Assembly (NCBI RefSeq): GCF_020283565.1
Contig: NC_060061.1
Coordinates: 38,291,362-38,355,361, forward strand
From: Trifolium pratense
Lineage: Eukaryota; Streptophyta; Magnoliopsida; Fabales; Fabaceae
Direction: 5' to 3'
DNA length: 64,000 nt
Position 1 is the stretch's first letter. Each line of letters opens with the position of its first letter. A model generated the notes under the pieces. That model made no database searches, was not told the DNA's origin, and worked only from the letters and a program-made list of their open reading frames with translations. Position numbers and translations under genes: made by a program. Shown here piece by piece: positions 10,322 to 23,065 of this stretch.

Positions 10322-11102
10322 GCATTAAAATTTTTATGTTTTATAAAATCAAAACAGCATTAAAATCTAAGCCACGTGTTTCTGATCAAACGGTCACGAT
10401 CTGCCGACTGCAGCTTAACTGCACCGAAAATGACTTCACTGAATCCATTTCCGTATAGATACCATGTTTTATTGTAGAACTCATACCTACTAAGTACATA
10501 CCATTTTGTTCTTTCTCCAATGGAGATTCCTATTAGATACTAGTAATACTTAAAAAAATAAGCACCGTCATTGAAGATGGTCTAAGTTGCACAATTAATC
10601 GATTGATAAACTGTTATCAAACTACATATGTTTATACTATTGTATACCGTATATTGTTGAGCCTGATGAATAGGATTTTTTTTTAGTTTCTGAAATTACA
10701 AATATAATATTATTTTTCTTGGTAACTACGAATTGGATTTTTTGTTCACATGCAAATAAAGAAACTCGACCAAATATTTAACTACTATTTAAATTTAAAC
10801 TACAAAACACAAATTCATAATTGCTAGTATCAAATAGATTCTTCATTTGAATTCCAAGGCTTAAATGAGGCTTTGATTGTTTTAATACAAGCACATTTAC
10901 ATAGATATTTTCATTTAATACATTTAATTATTTTTAATTCAACTAACTTATTTTTAATATTTTTTCATAATAAATAAGAGCGTAAGTGAAATTAAACATT
11001 TAAAATATTTGAAAATTGGTCAAAAATTTCTTATAAAAAAGACCAATTTTTTTTTTCAAAATGTTACTTATAAAAACGAGAGGAGGGAGTACTTCTGAAG
11101 TA
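10322..11102. other. Intergenic
   Basis: No gene recognised. The stretch 10990-11100 ends in CGAGAGGAGGGAGTA. That resembles one end of a second Stowaway-type MITE next to the complete one, but its other end was not found. Confidence 0.4.
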
Positions 11103-11226
11103 CTCCCCCGTCCTAAAATATATGAGAAAATTGGTCAACCAAAGTTGACGTATTTAGTCCAAATTTTTAACCAAATACATCAAGTTTTTTTAACCAATTT
11201 TCCCTTATATTTTGGGACGGAGGCAG
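11103..11226. mobile_element. Stowaway-type MITE (Tc1/mariner)
   Basis: Terminal inverted repeats start CTCCCCCGTCCTAAAATAT at one end and CTGCCTCCGTCCCAAAATAT at the other, read inward. TA lies on both flanks (11101-11102 and 11227-11228). The ends, the TA target and the 124-base length are typical of Stowaway. Confidence 0.85.
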
Positions 11227-11918
11227 TACTACAATAGAAGCATATTTTTATGAATTTAATTGTTTGTAAAGTTATAAGCATGGGAAACATAACCAATATA
11301 TTCTCCACCAGTTGATGCACGTTTTCATTAGTGTTGTCAACGAAGCAGTTTTGTATATGTGTCATGCAATGGTATTTACTTATTTCAATTATTTATAAAA
11401 ATTTAAAATGAAATAAAAATAATTATTGGAGTTAAAACACTAACTAAACACTTTTTTTTTACAAATACATGCGAATAAAATGTCTGCCATTATAATCCTA
11501 GGAATAGATTTTCTCGGAAAGAATTTGGAATCCTGGAAACAAAGGCACCCTTAATATAAATAAATAATGCATGAGTAAATATTACAGACCCTTTACCTCA
11601 ATTTTACATACCAAGTTAGAACTTAGAAATGAATTCTGAAAAGTAAAACATCCCAAAAAGTGCGATAATATGCTTAAAAATTGGTTCATAAACATGTTTA
11701 CCAAAAATAAAATGACATTTCATAGGTGCTTTTCGCGTTGTTGTTGACCTAAAATACACTTTTTGTGTGGTTACAATGAAGATGAACTATGAGAAAATTA
11801 CAGATTTAAGGAAATCAATCATAGTAGTTATTAATATTTTTAGTTAAGAATAACACAAAAAGCACTTACGTTTTGTTCAAAAGAAAATTGCATGTTGAGG
11901 GAGGGAGAAGCAGAGAAG
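11227..11918. other. Intergenic / 3' flank of the TruB gene
   Basis: No gene recognised. AT-rich, likely containing the 3' UTR and polyadenylation region of the minus-strand TruB gene. Confidence 0.4.
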
Positions 11919-14900
11919 TTAAAGATAAGTTTTGGTGATAGCCTCTTCCAGTTCTTGAAAGTCCCATGCATCATCTGCTAAATATTGTCCTGAAGAAGAT
12001 TTCATTACAGTTACTACCTATCTACACTATACACAGCTACATATATCAAAGCAAATAAATTGTCAACAATTGAATTGAAGGTCAATGGGAAAGGCCACGT
12101 ACCAATTGAATCTCTTCGGAGAGCAGTTAAATGGGCACAGCTACGTATATCAAAGCAAATAAATTGTCAACAATATATGAGTACAACACAGCTTTGATGT
12201 TGCAAGAAATAATAAACTAGTAATAGTCTAATACCTGCCAAGAGCCTTTCCGAAATCTGCACAGAGTGACCGAATATATGTTCCTTTAGAACAAGTCACT
12301 CTAAAAATCAAATTTTGCCTGGAAAATATATAACAAGTATATCAGGAGGGCCAGAATGACCAAATCAACTACAAAATCTAGACAAATAATTTCCAACATA
12401 CATTTTTATAACGAGAAATTAAGCTCCCTCTTATGAGAACAGTGATGCATAGTATACTTATTAAAACACATCATCCATTATAGGTGCAAGGCTGTCAAAC
12501 TGGTGTCTTTTTTTTTTTTTTTTTGAATCAGTGTCAACTGTCAAACTGGTATCTAACAGAAATCAAACTTGGTTTCTTCTTCATTGCAAGAACAGAATTC
12601 TAGGTCAAACCTAATGTAAGTATAGACCAGAAAATACAATTGATATCTCCAGGGAAATTCGACAACCTCTGGACTTCACAGGTCCCCTCCTATCATAAAA
12701 TATTTATCTCCTAATCTTGTGTTTGTATTTTTGGAGTTCAAAAACTAGTAATCATTCCATTGGCCCAGATATTAAAACAAATTCCTACCTTTCCACATTG
12801 AGAAGTTTCTACCACTTAGAGCTTTTCTTTTTGGCTTGCAGTTTTATTTTTGGCAATGCCCTTCTGACCAATTAAGTTATTTAGCACATGAGAAGGGAAG
12901 AAGGGTTGAAGATTTGGATTTAACTCAAGTTAGAAATTCAGTTTAGAGAGTAAAGTAATTCCATCTGTTGATGTCATGTATGTACATAACAAATCATGAA
13001 TGTTAAAATATCAACCGTTGATTTTCTCATCAACAGTTGAGATTACTTACTTTACTCTTTAAAATGAATTGCTCATCTTTGAGAAGTCAAATCCTGAAGA
13101 TTTGTACTCAAATTGAATTTCATGGATGCTCATGATAAGTTCTGTTCTGTTTTATTGATTAAATTATTACTACCAAAGACTTGGTGGTCAATTAAGTGCA
13201 TTGATGTCGCTCTTTACCAGTGTTGATTTTACTTACATCAAAGGTCAGCCTAAATATTGATTCAAAGGCAAAAAGGGGAGACAAAATGGAGGCTCCCAGA
13301 CATTTACCTGTCATCCAAGCTACGCTCTATGTCAAATTGGAAAATTGAAATTCGTCTAGGCGAAAGTTCAATGCTTTCTCCTCTCCTTGCTTTGTCGTAC
13401 ATCTTTTCACCTCCAACCTATCACAAAGCAGTGATAATCGTAAGGGATTGGACAAGGTACAACAAGAAACATTTTTCGCACTGGATGAGGTTAACTATGT
13501 CTATATGGATCAACCACAAAATTGATTCCATCATAAACCAAGTCTTTATAAATAACAAACAAAAGTCACGTTACAAAATTTCATGATGCTGAAAATATGA
13601 AGCAAAATGTTGATTATTGATGCATAAAAGCTTGTCTAAGTTGAAAAACCATTACTGAAACCAACTTCTAAACTTTAAAGAAATTATGAAAATCAAATGG
13701 TTGAAGAATGGTAATTGTTCTTACTTTAATAGCAGAAAACATGGGAGGAACTTGCCAAATCTCCCCACAAAAGGACAAGGCACTTTTCTTTATGTCCTCA
13801 TCTTTGATGTGCTCCCATGGCTCACGCTGAATGACCTACATATTGAGCTGGCCTATGAGTGAAAAAAATTGCATGAAGTTAAAATTTAAAACGGAAATTG
13901 CCATATGAATTGTAATTCATAGTTCCGCTTATCACGACTCGCATTACAATGATTTGTATGCATTAATCCAAGCTTGAATTGATATTCTTCATTGTCAATA
14001 ATACTTGTGTATAAATGATTTAAAATGCACTTATTACACCATTTTCACTCTATTGAAATTGTACAAGGTTCAAGCACCACCAAATATGATTACAGAATAC
14101 AGTTATATGTCTGTTCAAAGTTGTGGTTTAAGACATTATTTTGATCAAACATTTATTTTAATGTGTGACAGTCTCCTTGATGAAAAGATTTTAGAGTGAA
14201 TCCTTTTTAAATACTATCTCCATTCTTATTAGAACCGGATCAGGTTAAAAACTCTAGAAGATCTACAAGTCATCATTTATCCCTCACCTAATAGGCATAG
14301 CTAAACCTTTTAAACTGAGTGGTTCTTGAGATTTTACAGTTGAGTGATTCTTCGAGGTTTCATCATTGAAGGGTCCTTTAATGGATTAATAACTTATCTT
14401 TGACAAAATGGTTCAACTATCCATGGTATGCAATTAAACCAAACTTTGGACAAGGAAATGGCAGGTTGGCTTCCAAAAATCAGAAAGAAAACTGAATGAT
14501 TAGTGGTCTGATCATATGAATATGACAGGAAAGACTCTGAACACCACTACATAGGGAAAATTCTGTCCCACGTATATAGTATTGCATTCTCCCATGAACA
14601 ATGAGGAATCAATTATTTCGGCTCTCTATTTGGAAGTCTTGCTAGGACAAAGTGTTATTTCAGGTAGAAATTTTAAAACGAATTGATTAGCAATTCAGTC
14701 ACTGTAACTATTCTTAGTATTGTCTCACTTTTAAAATATATATCCAGTGTTCTTCTAACTTTTTTATTATTCAAAGAAAAATCAATTTAATTAGGACCAT
14801 GGTGTAATTTCCCTATTAACAAGCTCGTTTGTCTATTGTGTTGTGTTACGTATGTATGACATCCGATAGAAATCCACTAATGATCTATAATGCAGCCTTA

Positions 14901-17101
14901 AAATTTGAAGCTGTAGGTAAATCAATAGCTAATTCTATAATGTGTTATAAGCTTGCACATTAGAAAAACAGATTAACTCACTGGTGAATCAGCATCCCAT
15001 GTTGAAGTAGCCTCCCCTAAGCGGAAAACCCCACTATAACCCTTAATCATCCCTTGATATCTGAAGCATAAAAAACTCAATTATTCAGAAAAATTATCCA
15101 GATCAAAATATTTTAACTAAAACAAAAATTGTACTATAGTGAAACATGATCCAATACTTAGTACTCAAATGGGAACAAAACTCTATTTAACCTCAATTAC
15201 CTATCCACCAGTTTTGTTGATTTGCCAACACAAACAATCAATAAACCAGTAGCCATTGGGTCAAGAGTTCCGGCATGACCTACCTGTAAATAGTTAATAC
15301 TTTAAGTCTACATAAAAAGGGAATTTAAAATACACGTGTACTGTGGAAAATAACCTTTTTCACTTTGACAAGGCGGCGAAGCTTTCCACAAACTGTGAAT
15401 GAAGTCCAACCTGCCACAAATTCACATTTCAATTTTACTTTTGTGGACACAACCCCAAAAAAAAAAAAAAAACGTTTTCAAGTATTACACGACAGCCATA
15501 TTTAAGAGCATATGGTTGCATATTGAAAAATTGAGTAAAACACTGTAGCAATATCCACTAAATAAACAAAGATTTCAATCAAACTCCTACACTATGAGAC
15601 CAATGAAAATGATGAAGCTATAAAACATGAACCATCACTTAGTACTAATGATAGTTATTTTCTACAACTTCCATATATTAAATGTAACTACTTCAAATCC
15701 ACAACATAACCATTAGCTCTTATAATTCCCCATAAGTAATACAACTAGCAAACAAAATGAAGCAGAGTAAGGAATCCTGCCGTCGGGATAACCATGCAGT
15801 CATGCAATCGGAATGGCTTGTATTCCAATTTCACAAATAAGTCTAAAACACAAAATCGGAACATAGACAGTCCAAACAGACCACGTCTACAACAATGTTT
15901 CCAAATAGCAGCTATTGTTCTATGATACGCTATTTAGTACAAGGTTGTCAAATAGCTGACTATTGCGGTGCTACAACCCTATAGCATGACAGAATTTGAA
16001 CAAACAACTATTTTAGTGTAAAAATCAATTCTAGAATCAGAAGCTACAATTTCTAGCTTCAAGTCGAATCAATTCATGAGACAAAATCAATTATATTCTA
16101 AAGAAAAACAAACATGTCAAAATTATACATGTCTAGAATCAATTCGACCTGCTCTAGAATTGAAACGAAACATACACAACTGACTAACCTTTAGGTTTGT
16201 TAATCAAAAGCACTGTCCCATGTTGACTATCCCAAACAGGAGGAAGACCAGTCCTCCTTGAAGAAAAAAATGGCTCTACAATTTCAACATCTTTCTTCAA
16301 ACCCTTAAAAAACTCTTCAACCTTCTTCTCACCCTTCTTACCCTTTTCTTTTTCTCTATCTTCTTCCCCTTTCACATTCTCCTCAAAAAACACCAATTTG
16401 TTATCACCAACCTCATCTTTATCCTCCACAACACCACCAACACCACCAAAAACACCAACTTTTTTGTTCCTAACATTTGCATTTGAATTTTTGGAATTTG
16501 AAAAATTGGAAACTGGATTAGATTGACCTGGTTTAAGAAAAGCTTTATCCAAACACTGATGAGGGAAAAACTTTTTCTCCAATTGATAAACCATTTTATA
16601 ATGTTTATCTTTCTCCCAAGGATAACTAAAAGCATCATAAAAATACAATTCTTCTTCTCTTGTATGCAAAGTTCTCAATTCAACAACTTCAGGTTTCAGT
16701 TCAACAAATTGTTCTTCATTTCTCCGATGATCATCGGAATCAGAATCAGAACCATACATTCTCTTCCTCCTTTTGTTATAGTATTTCCTCTTGGCTTTAT
16801 CAAGTTCAGATGAACCGGGTTCGGTTGTTAGTAGTTTATCATCGGCCCAGCTTTGGAGAGAGTCGGGTTGGGTTGGTTCGGGTGAAGCGTTAGGTTTTTG
16901 GGTTCGACAGTGAGGGTTGGGTTTAGGGAGGTCGGGGCGGTTAATGATAAGTTGGTATTGGAGTGGGTATGGGGTTGTGGAGAGGAATCGGAGTGGTGAT
17001 TTAGAGATGGAGAATGGATGGAAGAATCTAGAAGAAGAAGAAGAAGAAGAAGAGGTTGTTATGAAACGGATATGGTGTGTTAGAAATATTGGTTTCACCA
17101 T
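11919..17101 (-). CDS. TruB-family tRNA pseudouridine synthase, nine exons
   Basis: Exons, 5' to 3' on the minus strand: 17101-16189, 15410-15355, 15283-15201, 15060-14982, 13835-13725, 13417-13308, 12318-12235, 12140-12103, 11989-11919. All introns are GT/AG and join in frame, ending KTYL stop. The catalytic core is complete. INKPKGWTSF (exons 1-2) is motif I, and [14 protein letters not shown] (exon 3) carries the catalytic Asp. [18 protein letters not shown], and [19 protein letters not shown] follow. Family enzymes convert U55 of tRNA to pseudouridine. The start at 17101 (MVKPIFL, then a Ser-rich basic stretch) looks like an organelle transit peptide. An upstream in-frame ATG at 17212 adds 37 residues and is less likely. 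Residues about 100-300 are a plant-specific charged insert before the core. The GAA microsatellite near 17030 encodes a serine run. The 5' half is duplicated in inverted orientation at 18826-21150. Confidence 0.9.
12492..12554 (-). mobile_element. Ultra-short poly(T) insertion with 17-base target duplication
   Basis: The direct repeat CTGTCAAACTGGTGTCT (12492-12508) recurs with one change at 12538-12554. Between them lie a T run and about ten other bases. It lies in the sixth intron of the TruB gene. Interpreted as an extreme 5'-truncated LINE or SINE tail. Confidence 0.55.
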
Positions 17102-17488
17102 TGTTACAGAATATTGTGTGAGAAGCTTCTTCTCAAAGTACCTGTTTGGTTCTGCGTTTGACACTGCTAAACGCGCGTTTGGAAGGTGAAAACGCGATTC
17201 AGAAGTTTGCAAATATGCTTGGGTTTCATTTTTAAAATCGATTCAACCAAGCAAACGCGATTTTACTGGAAGCTGCTATTCCTAGCTTCTGCGTCTGAGT
17301 GAAATCGATTCTCCCACAAATCAATTTGAATTTTCTGTTTTACCCTTTCAACAGCATGACAAGACCATATGCCTTCTTTACGGTTGTTTATGGCCTCCTG
17401 TGTTAAGTTTCCAACCGTGTAAAACTCCCTTAGGTTAGAGATGAAGGAGAAATATATTGGGTTTGCCTTTCACAACCCGGCCCACTAG
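15158..17488. repeat. Left arm of 2.3-kb inverted duplication
   Basis: Reverse-complement match of 18826-21150, spanning the TruB promoter, exons 1-3 and introns 1-2 up to a breakpoint at TTAGTACTC. Differences seen by eye are few, small indels and substitutions. The outer left breakpoint lies in the third intron of the TruB gene. Confidence 0.9.
17102..17484 (-). promoter_or_regulatory. Presumed promoter / 5' region of the TruB gene
   Basis: This is the 383 bases between the TruB start and the stop codon of the upstream gene fragment on the same strand. No TATA box is obvious. The whole region is copied in the right arm of the inverted duplication. The role is inferred from position only. 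Confidence 0.35.
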
Positions 17489-18615
17489 CACATTGCTTCT
17501 GCTACATCGCATAAATTGGAAATATCATGAATGATTCCTTCCTGAGCTTCTACCTGCAAGTTTTGGAGCACTAAATTAAGAGTGACACAAACTCATCAAC
17601 AATAGTCACTACATTTGCAATTCAGTTCAATTAGATTAACAAGTGTATAATTCTGCAAAGGATTTTCCAATGCCAGAAATAATGGCTACAAAATACTGCA
17701 AGTATTTACTGTATATATATTGATTGAGTTTAATCATTATACACACCAATGCAACAGTGTGACACAGACAATCAAACATATGCTATCCGTCATTTCTTAA
17801 AGTATCAGCACAAGTATTTACATGGTAAGATATGGATCTTGATCTGCTGCAATAACCGCAGCACACAGTTTTACGCTGTAAGCGATCTCGGCCATTGATT
17901 TGCAATCCAGTTAACCAATCTCGGCCATCGATTCAAATCTGATGGCCATGGTTCAGTACTGTGTGACGCAGCCACTGCGTCTAATCCATATCCGCAAGAT
18001 ATGACAGAAGTTTTCATAACTTGTTTTTACAGTTCACACATAATAACTAAGTTCATATTGATATTTTTCATAAACTAAACTAACAGAAATAACTTAAATC
18101 ATAACTTCTAAGTTCTTCCAATTTCAAACACTCCTATGTCCTAATGTACCACTAATTTGAAATTTAGAAGACTGACAATGTTTTCCTAAGCAGTAATTTA
18201 CAAAACCTAGGTTTACATCTGAAACTAAAAGCAACAAAATTGAAGAAATTTATTGTAAATTAAGTTTCAGCATACATGTTACTATCCACATAAATTACTT
18301 AAAATTCCAACATCCAATTGACACACAAAAAAATGGAATTTTTTTGGTACTAATTTAGCACCTCTAAGCATGCAAATTTCAGACCCAATTCGTAATTATA
18401 CTAAATTTTTAAAATTTCTTGAATATTATGCAAAATAGAGATCCGAATTGATAAAGGGTGGCTAGAAAACGCAAATCTCAGACCCAGTAAGTAATTGCCC
18501 CAATTTAATTTTTTATGGAAATTGGGAAGAAAGAGATTGGTGAAGTTACCTGGGAGAGAAGGTCGTCGAGGAGATTGGATTGAGTAGATGAAGAAGTAGA
18601 AGGAAGAGATAGGGT

Positions 18616-18666
<51 letters not shown>

Positions 18667-18787
18667 AAGCTGAGGTGAAGAAGAAATTTGCAATGAACGC
18701 AAGGTGTTCGACAAATTTTCCCACTGAAGAATTTCCTTTTCGTACTTGGATTTGAGCTTCAATAGGGTACGTTTCTTCCGTTCTTTC
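17485..18787 (-). pseudogene. Two-exon 3' fragment of an unidentified coiled-coil/polyQ protein gene
   Basis: Exon A (18787-18550) reads KERKKRTLLKLKSKYEKEI, then LQWENLSNTLRSLQ, a run of about 17 Gln, and ends LLDDLLSQ at a GTAACT donor. Exon B (17553-17485) reads VEAQEGIIHDISNLC, then DVAEAMC and stop. Splicing is in phase. Before exon A there is a polypyrimidine-AAG acceptor but no ATG, and the intron is cut at 18826 by the right arm of the TruB inverted duplication. The 5' exons are not seen in the window. Exon A has a charged, probably helical N-terminal part and the polyQ run. I do not recognise the family. It could still be expressed if the missing exons lie elsewhere, but in this sequence it is a truncated gene filling the spacer of the palindrome. 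Confidence 0.6.
18617..18666. repeat. Polyglutamine-coding trinucleotide repeat
   Basis: Alternating CTG/TTG on the plus strand encodes about 17 consecutive Gln (CAG/CAA) in exon A of the gene fragment on the minus strand. Confidence 0.85.
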
Positions 18788-18825
18788 CTTAAAAAATAAA
18801 TAAAAAATTGGTTTGTTATTGTTAG

Positions 18826-21150
18826 TGGGCCGGGTTGTGAAAGGCAAACCCAATATATTTCTCCTTCATCTCTAACCTAAGGGAGTTTTACACGGTTGGA
18901 AACTTAACACAGGAGGCCATAAACAACCGTAAAGAAGGCATATGGTCTTGTCATGCTGTTGAAAGGGTAAAACAGAAAATTCAAATTGATTTGTGGGAGA
19001 ATCGATTTCACTCAGACGCAGAAGCTAGGAATAGCAGCTTCCAGTAAAATCGCGTTTGCTTGGTTGAATCGATTTTAAAAATGAAACCCAAACATATTTG
19101 CAAACTTCTGAATCGCGTTTTCACCTTCCAAACGCGCGTTTAGCAGTGTCAAACGCAGAACCAAACAGGTACTTTGAGAAGAAGCTTCTCACACAATATT
19201 CTGTAACAATGGTGAAACCAATATTTCTAACACACCATATCCGTTTCATAACAACCTCTTCTTCTTCTAGATTCTTCCATCCATTCTCCATCTCTAAATC
19301 ACCACTCCGATTCCTCTCTGATTCCTCTCCACAACCCCATACCCACTCCAATACCAACTTATCATTAACCGCCCCGACCTCCCTAAACCCAACCCTCACC
19401 GTCGAACCCAAAAACCCAACGCTTCACCCGAACCAACCCAACCCGACTCTCTCCAAAGCTGGGCCGATGATAAACTACTAACAACCGAACCCGGTTCATC
19501 TGAACTTGTAAAGCCAAGAGGAAATACTATAACAAAAGGAGGAAGAGAATGTATGGTTCTGATTCTGATTCCGATGATCATCGGAGAAATGAAGAACAAT
19601 TTGTTGAACTGAAACCTGAAGTTGTTGAATTGAGAACTTTGCATACAAGAGAAGAAGAATTGTATTTTTATGATGCTTTTAGTTATCCTTGGGAGAAAGA
19701 TAAACATTATAAAATGGTTTATCAATTGGAGAAAAAGTATTTCCCTCATCAGTGTTTGGATAAATCTTTTCTTAAACCAGGTCAATCTAATCCAGTTTCC
19801 AATTTTTTAAATTCCAAAAATTCCAATGCAAATGTTAGGAACAAAAAAGTTGGTGTTTTTGGTGGTGTTGGTGGTGTTGTGGAGGATAAAGATGAGGTTG
19901 GTGATAACAAGTTGGTGTTTTTTGAGGAGAATGTGAAAGGGGAAGATGATAGAGAAAAAGAAAAGGGTAAGAAGGGTGAGAAGAAGGTTGAAGAGTTTTT
20001 TAAGGGTTTGAAGAAAGATGTTGAAATTGTAGAGCCAGTTTTTTCTTCAAGGAGGACTGGTCTTCCTCCTGTTTGGGATAGTCAACATGGGACAGTGCTT
20101 TTGATTAACAAACCTAAAGGTTAGTCAGTTGTGTATGTTTCGTTTCAATTCTAGAGCAGGTCGAATTGATTATAGACATGTATAATTTTGACATGTTTGT
20201 TTTTCTTTAGAATATAATTGATTTTGTCTCATGAATTGATTCGACTTGAAGCTAGAAATTGTAGCTTCTGATTCTAGAATTGATTTTTACACTAAAATAG
20301 TTGTTTGTTCAAATTCTGTCATGCTATAGGGTTGTAGCACCGCAATAGTCAGCTATTTGACAACCTTGTACTAAATAGCATATCATAGAACAATAGCTGC
20401 TATTTGGAAACATTGTTGTAGACGTGGTCTGTTTGGACTGTCTATGTTCCGATTTTGTGTTTTAGACTTATTTGTGAAATTGGAATACAAGTCATTCCGA
20501 TTGCATGACTGCATGGTTATCCCGACGGCAGGATTCCTTACTCTGCTTCATTTTGCTTGCTAGTTGTATTACTTATGGGGAATTATAAGAGCTAATGGTT
20601 ATGTTGTGGATTTGAAGTAGTTACCTTTAATATATGGAAGTTGTAGAAAATAACTATCATTAGTACTAAGTGATGGTTCATGTTTTATAGCTTCATCATT
20701 TTCATTGGTCTCATAGTGTAGGAGTTTGATTGAAATCTTTGTTTATTTAGTGGATATTGCTACAGTGTTTTACTCAATTTTTCAATATGCAACCATATGC
20801 TCTTAAATATGGTTGTCATGAAATACTTGAAAACGTTTTTTTTTTTTTTTTGGGGTTGTGTCCACAAAAGTAAAATTGAAATGTGAATTTGTGGCAGGTT
20901 GGACTTCATTCACAGTTTGTGGAAAGCTTCGCCGCCTTGTCAAAGTGAAAAAGGTTATTTTCCACAGTACACGTGTATTTTAAATTCCCTTTTTATGTAG
21001 ACTTAAAGTATTAACTATTTACAGGTAGGTCATGCCGGAACTCTTGACCCAATGGCTACTGGTTTATTGATTGTTTGTGTTGGCAAATCAACAAAACTGG
21101 TGGATAGGTAATTGAGGTTAAATAGAGTTTTGTTCCCATTTGAGTACTAA
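18826..21150. repeat. Right arm of 2.3-kb inverted duplication
   Basis: Inverted copy of 15158-17488. It starts at TAGTGGGCCGGGTTG and ends at GAGTACTAA, where the left arm continues with native TruB intron but the right arm enters unrelated AT-rich DNA. This indicates the right arm is the derived copy. Confidence 0.9.
19209..21150 (+). pseudogene. Truncated inverted copy of the TruB-like gene
   Basis: Begins [10 protein letters not shown] at 19209 and matches exons 1-3 of the gene at 11919-17101. Exon 1 runs to about 20118, exon 2 from 20898, exon 3 from 21025 to about 21107. An 11-base tandem duplication near 19310-19330 shifts the frame after the transit peptide. A one-base deletion near 19507 (GATAAAG to GTAAAG) shifts it again, after which the charged insert is open from 19549. 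Motif I and the catalytic-Asp exon are present, but exons 4-9 are missing. It cannot make an enzyme. Its transcript would be largely complementary to the functional gene's pre-mRNA. Confidence 0.9.
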
Positions 21151-22455
21151 ATAATATATACATGTTAGATAAGCCAAATAAATATATGATATATCTCATA
21201 CGTAAATAATAAAACTACTATTGCAAAAGAATTATATTTAATTTTTTATAAAATTTAAATTAATATCCCTATTTGTCAATTTTTTAATAATCATTTTACT
21301 TTAAAATATTGTAATTTTAGTAAAATTTTGATTTTTTAGAATATATAAATTATAAAATTACCCCTGTGAGAAAATCACATATATATTTAAAAAATAATTA
21401 TTTTATTATTTATATTTTATTAATTTTTTTTATGTATTTTAAAATATATTTTATAAAATAAATTAGTAATTTTTTTTTCTTCTTATCTTATCTTGCTGGT
21501 AACCCAACTCAAATTCAGGATAAGAATTATAACTAGAGAGACAGAATAGGATAAACTTCAGGATTAACTTATCATATCATGTTGTATCACCAAACACTGG
21601 ATTGCGGCAGGATATGATACAGTTATCATATCATGTCTCTTATCTTGTGCACCAAACATGCCCTTAATATATTTAAATCTGTTGAGATATTAAAATTTTA
21701 AGGTTTGTCTCGGGTGCCGTTATTATCCGTACTAATCTATGACTGATTTTAAAATCTTTAGCTCGAAAGAGAGGGAGTCAATGGTACGTGCACATTTATG
21801 TGCTGATGGTTGGTTCTTTCACCAGATTTTCATTGAGCTGATTTTTTATGGATCGTCTTAGATTATTTAAAGATTAGGTTTGGGCCCCTCAGTTGTATAT
21901 ATAAAAGTATTTAGCAAAGGATTAGAGCTTTTAAGATATATGTTTTTTATTCTCTTTGATGTCATTAATTATGCTCATTAGTATTAACAACGGATTAGAG
22001 TTTACAAGATATATCAACCTAGTTAATATGTTTCTTATTTTCTTTGATGTCATTAGACTCTTAATTTATAATTTTTTTTAAAAAAAGTATACAATACAAC
22101 CATTATTAAAGAAAAAACATGACACAGATATCCCCATCCTCGACCCAACGGCAATGCAAAGCCAAAGTTTACGCATATATTAAAGCTAACATTATATGTC
22201 AAAAAAAAAAAATTAAAGCTAACATTAATAATGCATGTACACAAGGACGATTTGGTTGGTAATCATACAACAAAAGCAAAAGATTAATTTGACCAAAAAA
22301 AAAAAGAAGCAAAAGACTAAAAAAGTGTGATATCCACTCTCTCCTTAATAATTTAGGGTATTTATTTAATAATTAATAGAAATAAAACACATAAATATAG
22401 ATTTATATGTGGTATCCACAACATAATTTATTATCAACTTTTATTTAATAATTAA
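21151..22455. other. Intergenic, partly unclassified repeat
   Basis: Very AT-rich. The part 21478-21665 (repeated TTATCATATCATG-type motifs ending CACCAAACATGCCC) resembles the end of a MITE-like element, but no matching second terminus was found. No gene seen. Confidence 0.35.
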
Positions 22456-22663
22456 CTAGCAACCAAATGGGCATGCGTGCCCATTTGTATGATCCGTGTT
22501 TTCTAATTTGTCTTATGTTATGATGAGTTTGTTAATAAAAGAATGTTTTAAGTTATAGTGAGTTTGTTAATAAAAGATTTTTGCTGCTAAAAAAAGATCA
22601 AGGATATTATTGGTATTATGAAAAGTCCACACCAATTTTTTTTGTATCATCTATATATATAGA
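22456..22663 (-). mobile_element. Short non-autonomous Helitron, minus orientation
   Basis: Read on the minus strand it begins TCTATATATATAG after an A. It contains the same TTTTATTAACAAACTCA motifs as 4882-5122 and ends with the hairpin AAATGGGCACGCATGCCCATTT, then GGTTGCTAG before T. Same family as the element at 4882-5122. Confidence 0.72.
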
Positions 22664-22817
22664 TATAAATAACATTCTTATTGGTTGTTGGATAAATACC
22701 TTAAAATTATCAAAGGGGTAGTTTAGAAAATACCTTAAAGAAAACTTAAATACTCCTTTCGTTCCAAAATTTATTAATTTTATAGAACTAAAATATACTT
22801 AACCTTTTTTAAAAAGT

Positions 22818-23065
22818 AGGCTAAAATGTTCTTTTGGTCCCTAACTTATTTGTTGGTTTCATTTTCATCCTCTAACTAGTTTTTATTCTATTTTGGTCCC
22901 TTAACTATACTTCAATTAGTCATTTTGATCTTTTTCATTAGTTTTGAGCTAAACATGTTAACTTTCATCTTCTTCATCTAAATTATTTATCTTCTTTATC
23001 CATTTCTGAAAAAATAGGAAGAACACTTACTAAATCTTTCATCTTCTTCAACAATTTCTATCTCT
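22818..23065 (+). repeat. Left terminal inverted repeat
   Basis: About 250 bases matching the reverse complement of 31875-32127. The inner limit is approximate, where alignment fades after AACAATTTCTATCTC. Confidence 0.65.

Noticed and set aside
17102..17212. Upstream ATG of the TruB frame (MQTSESRF)
   Set aside because: The downstream ATG gives a better organelle transit peptide and the extension looks like untranslated leader.
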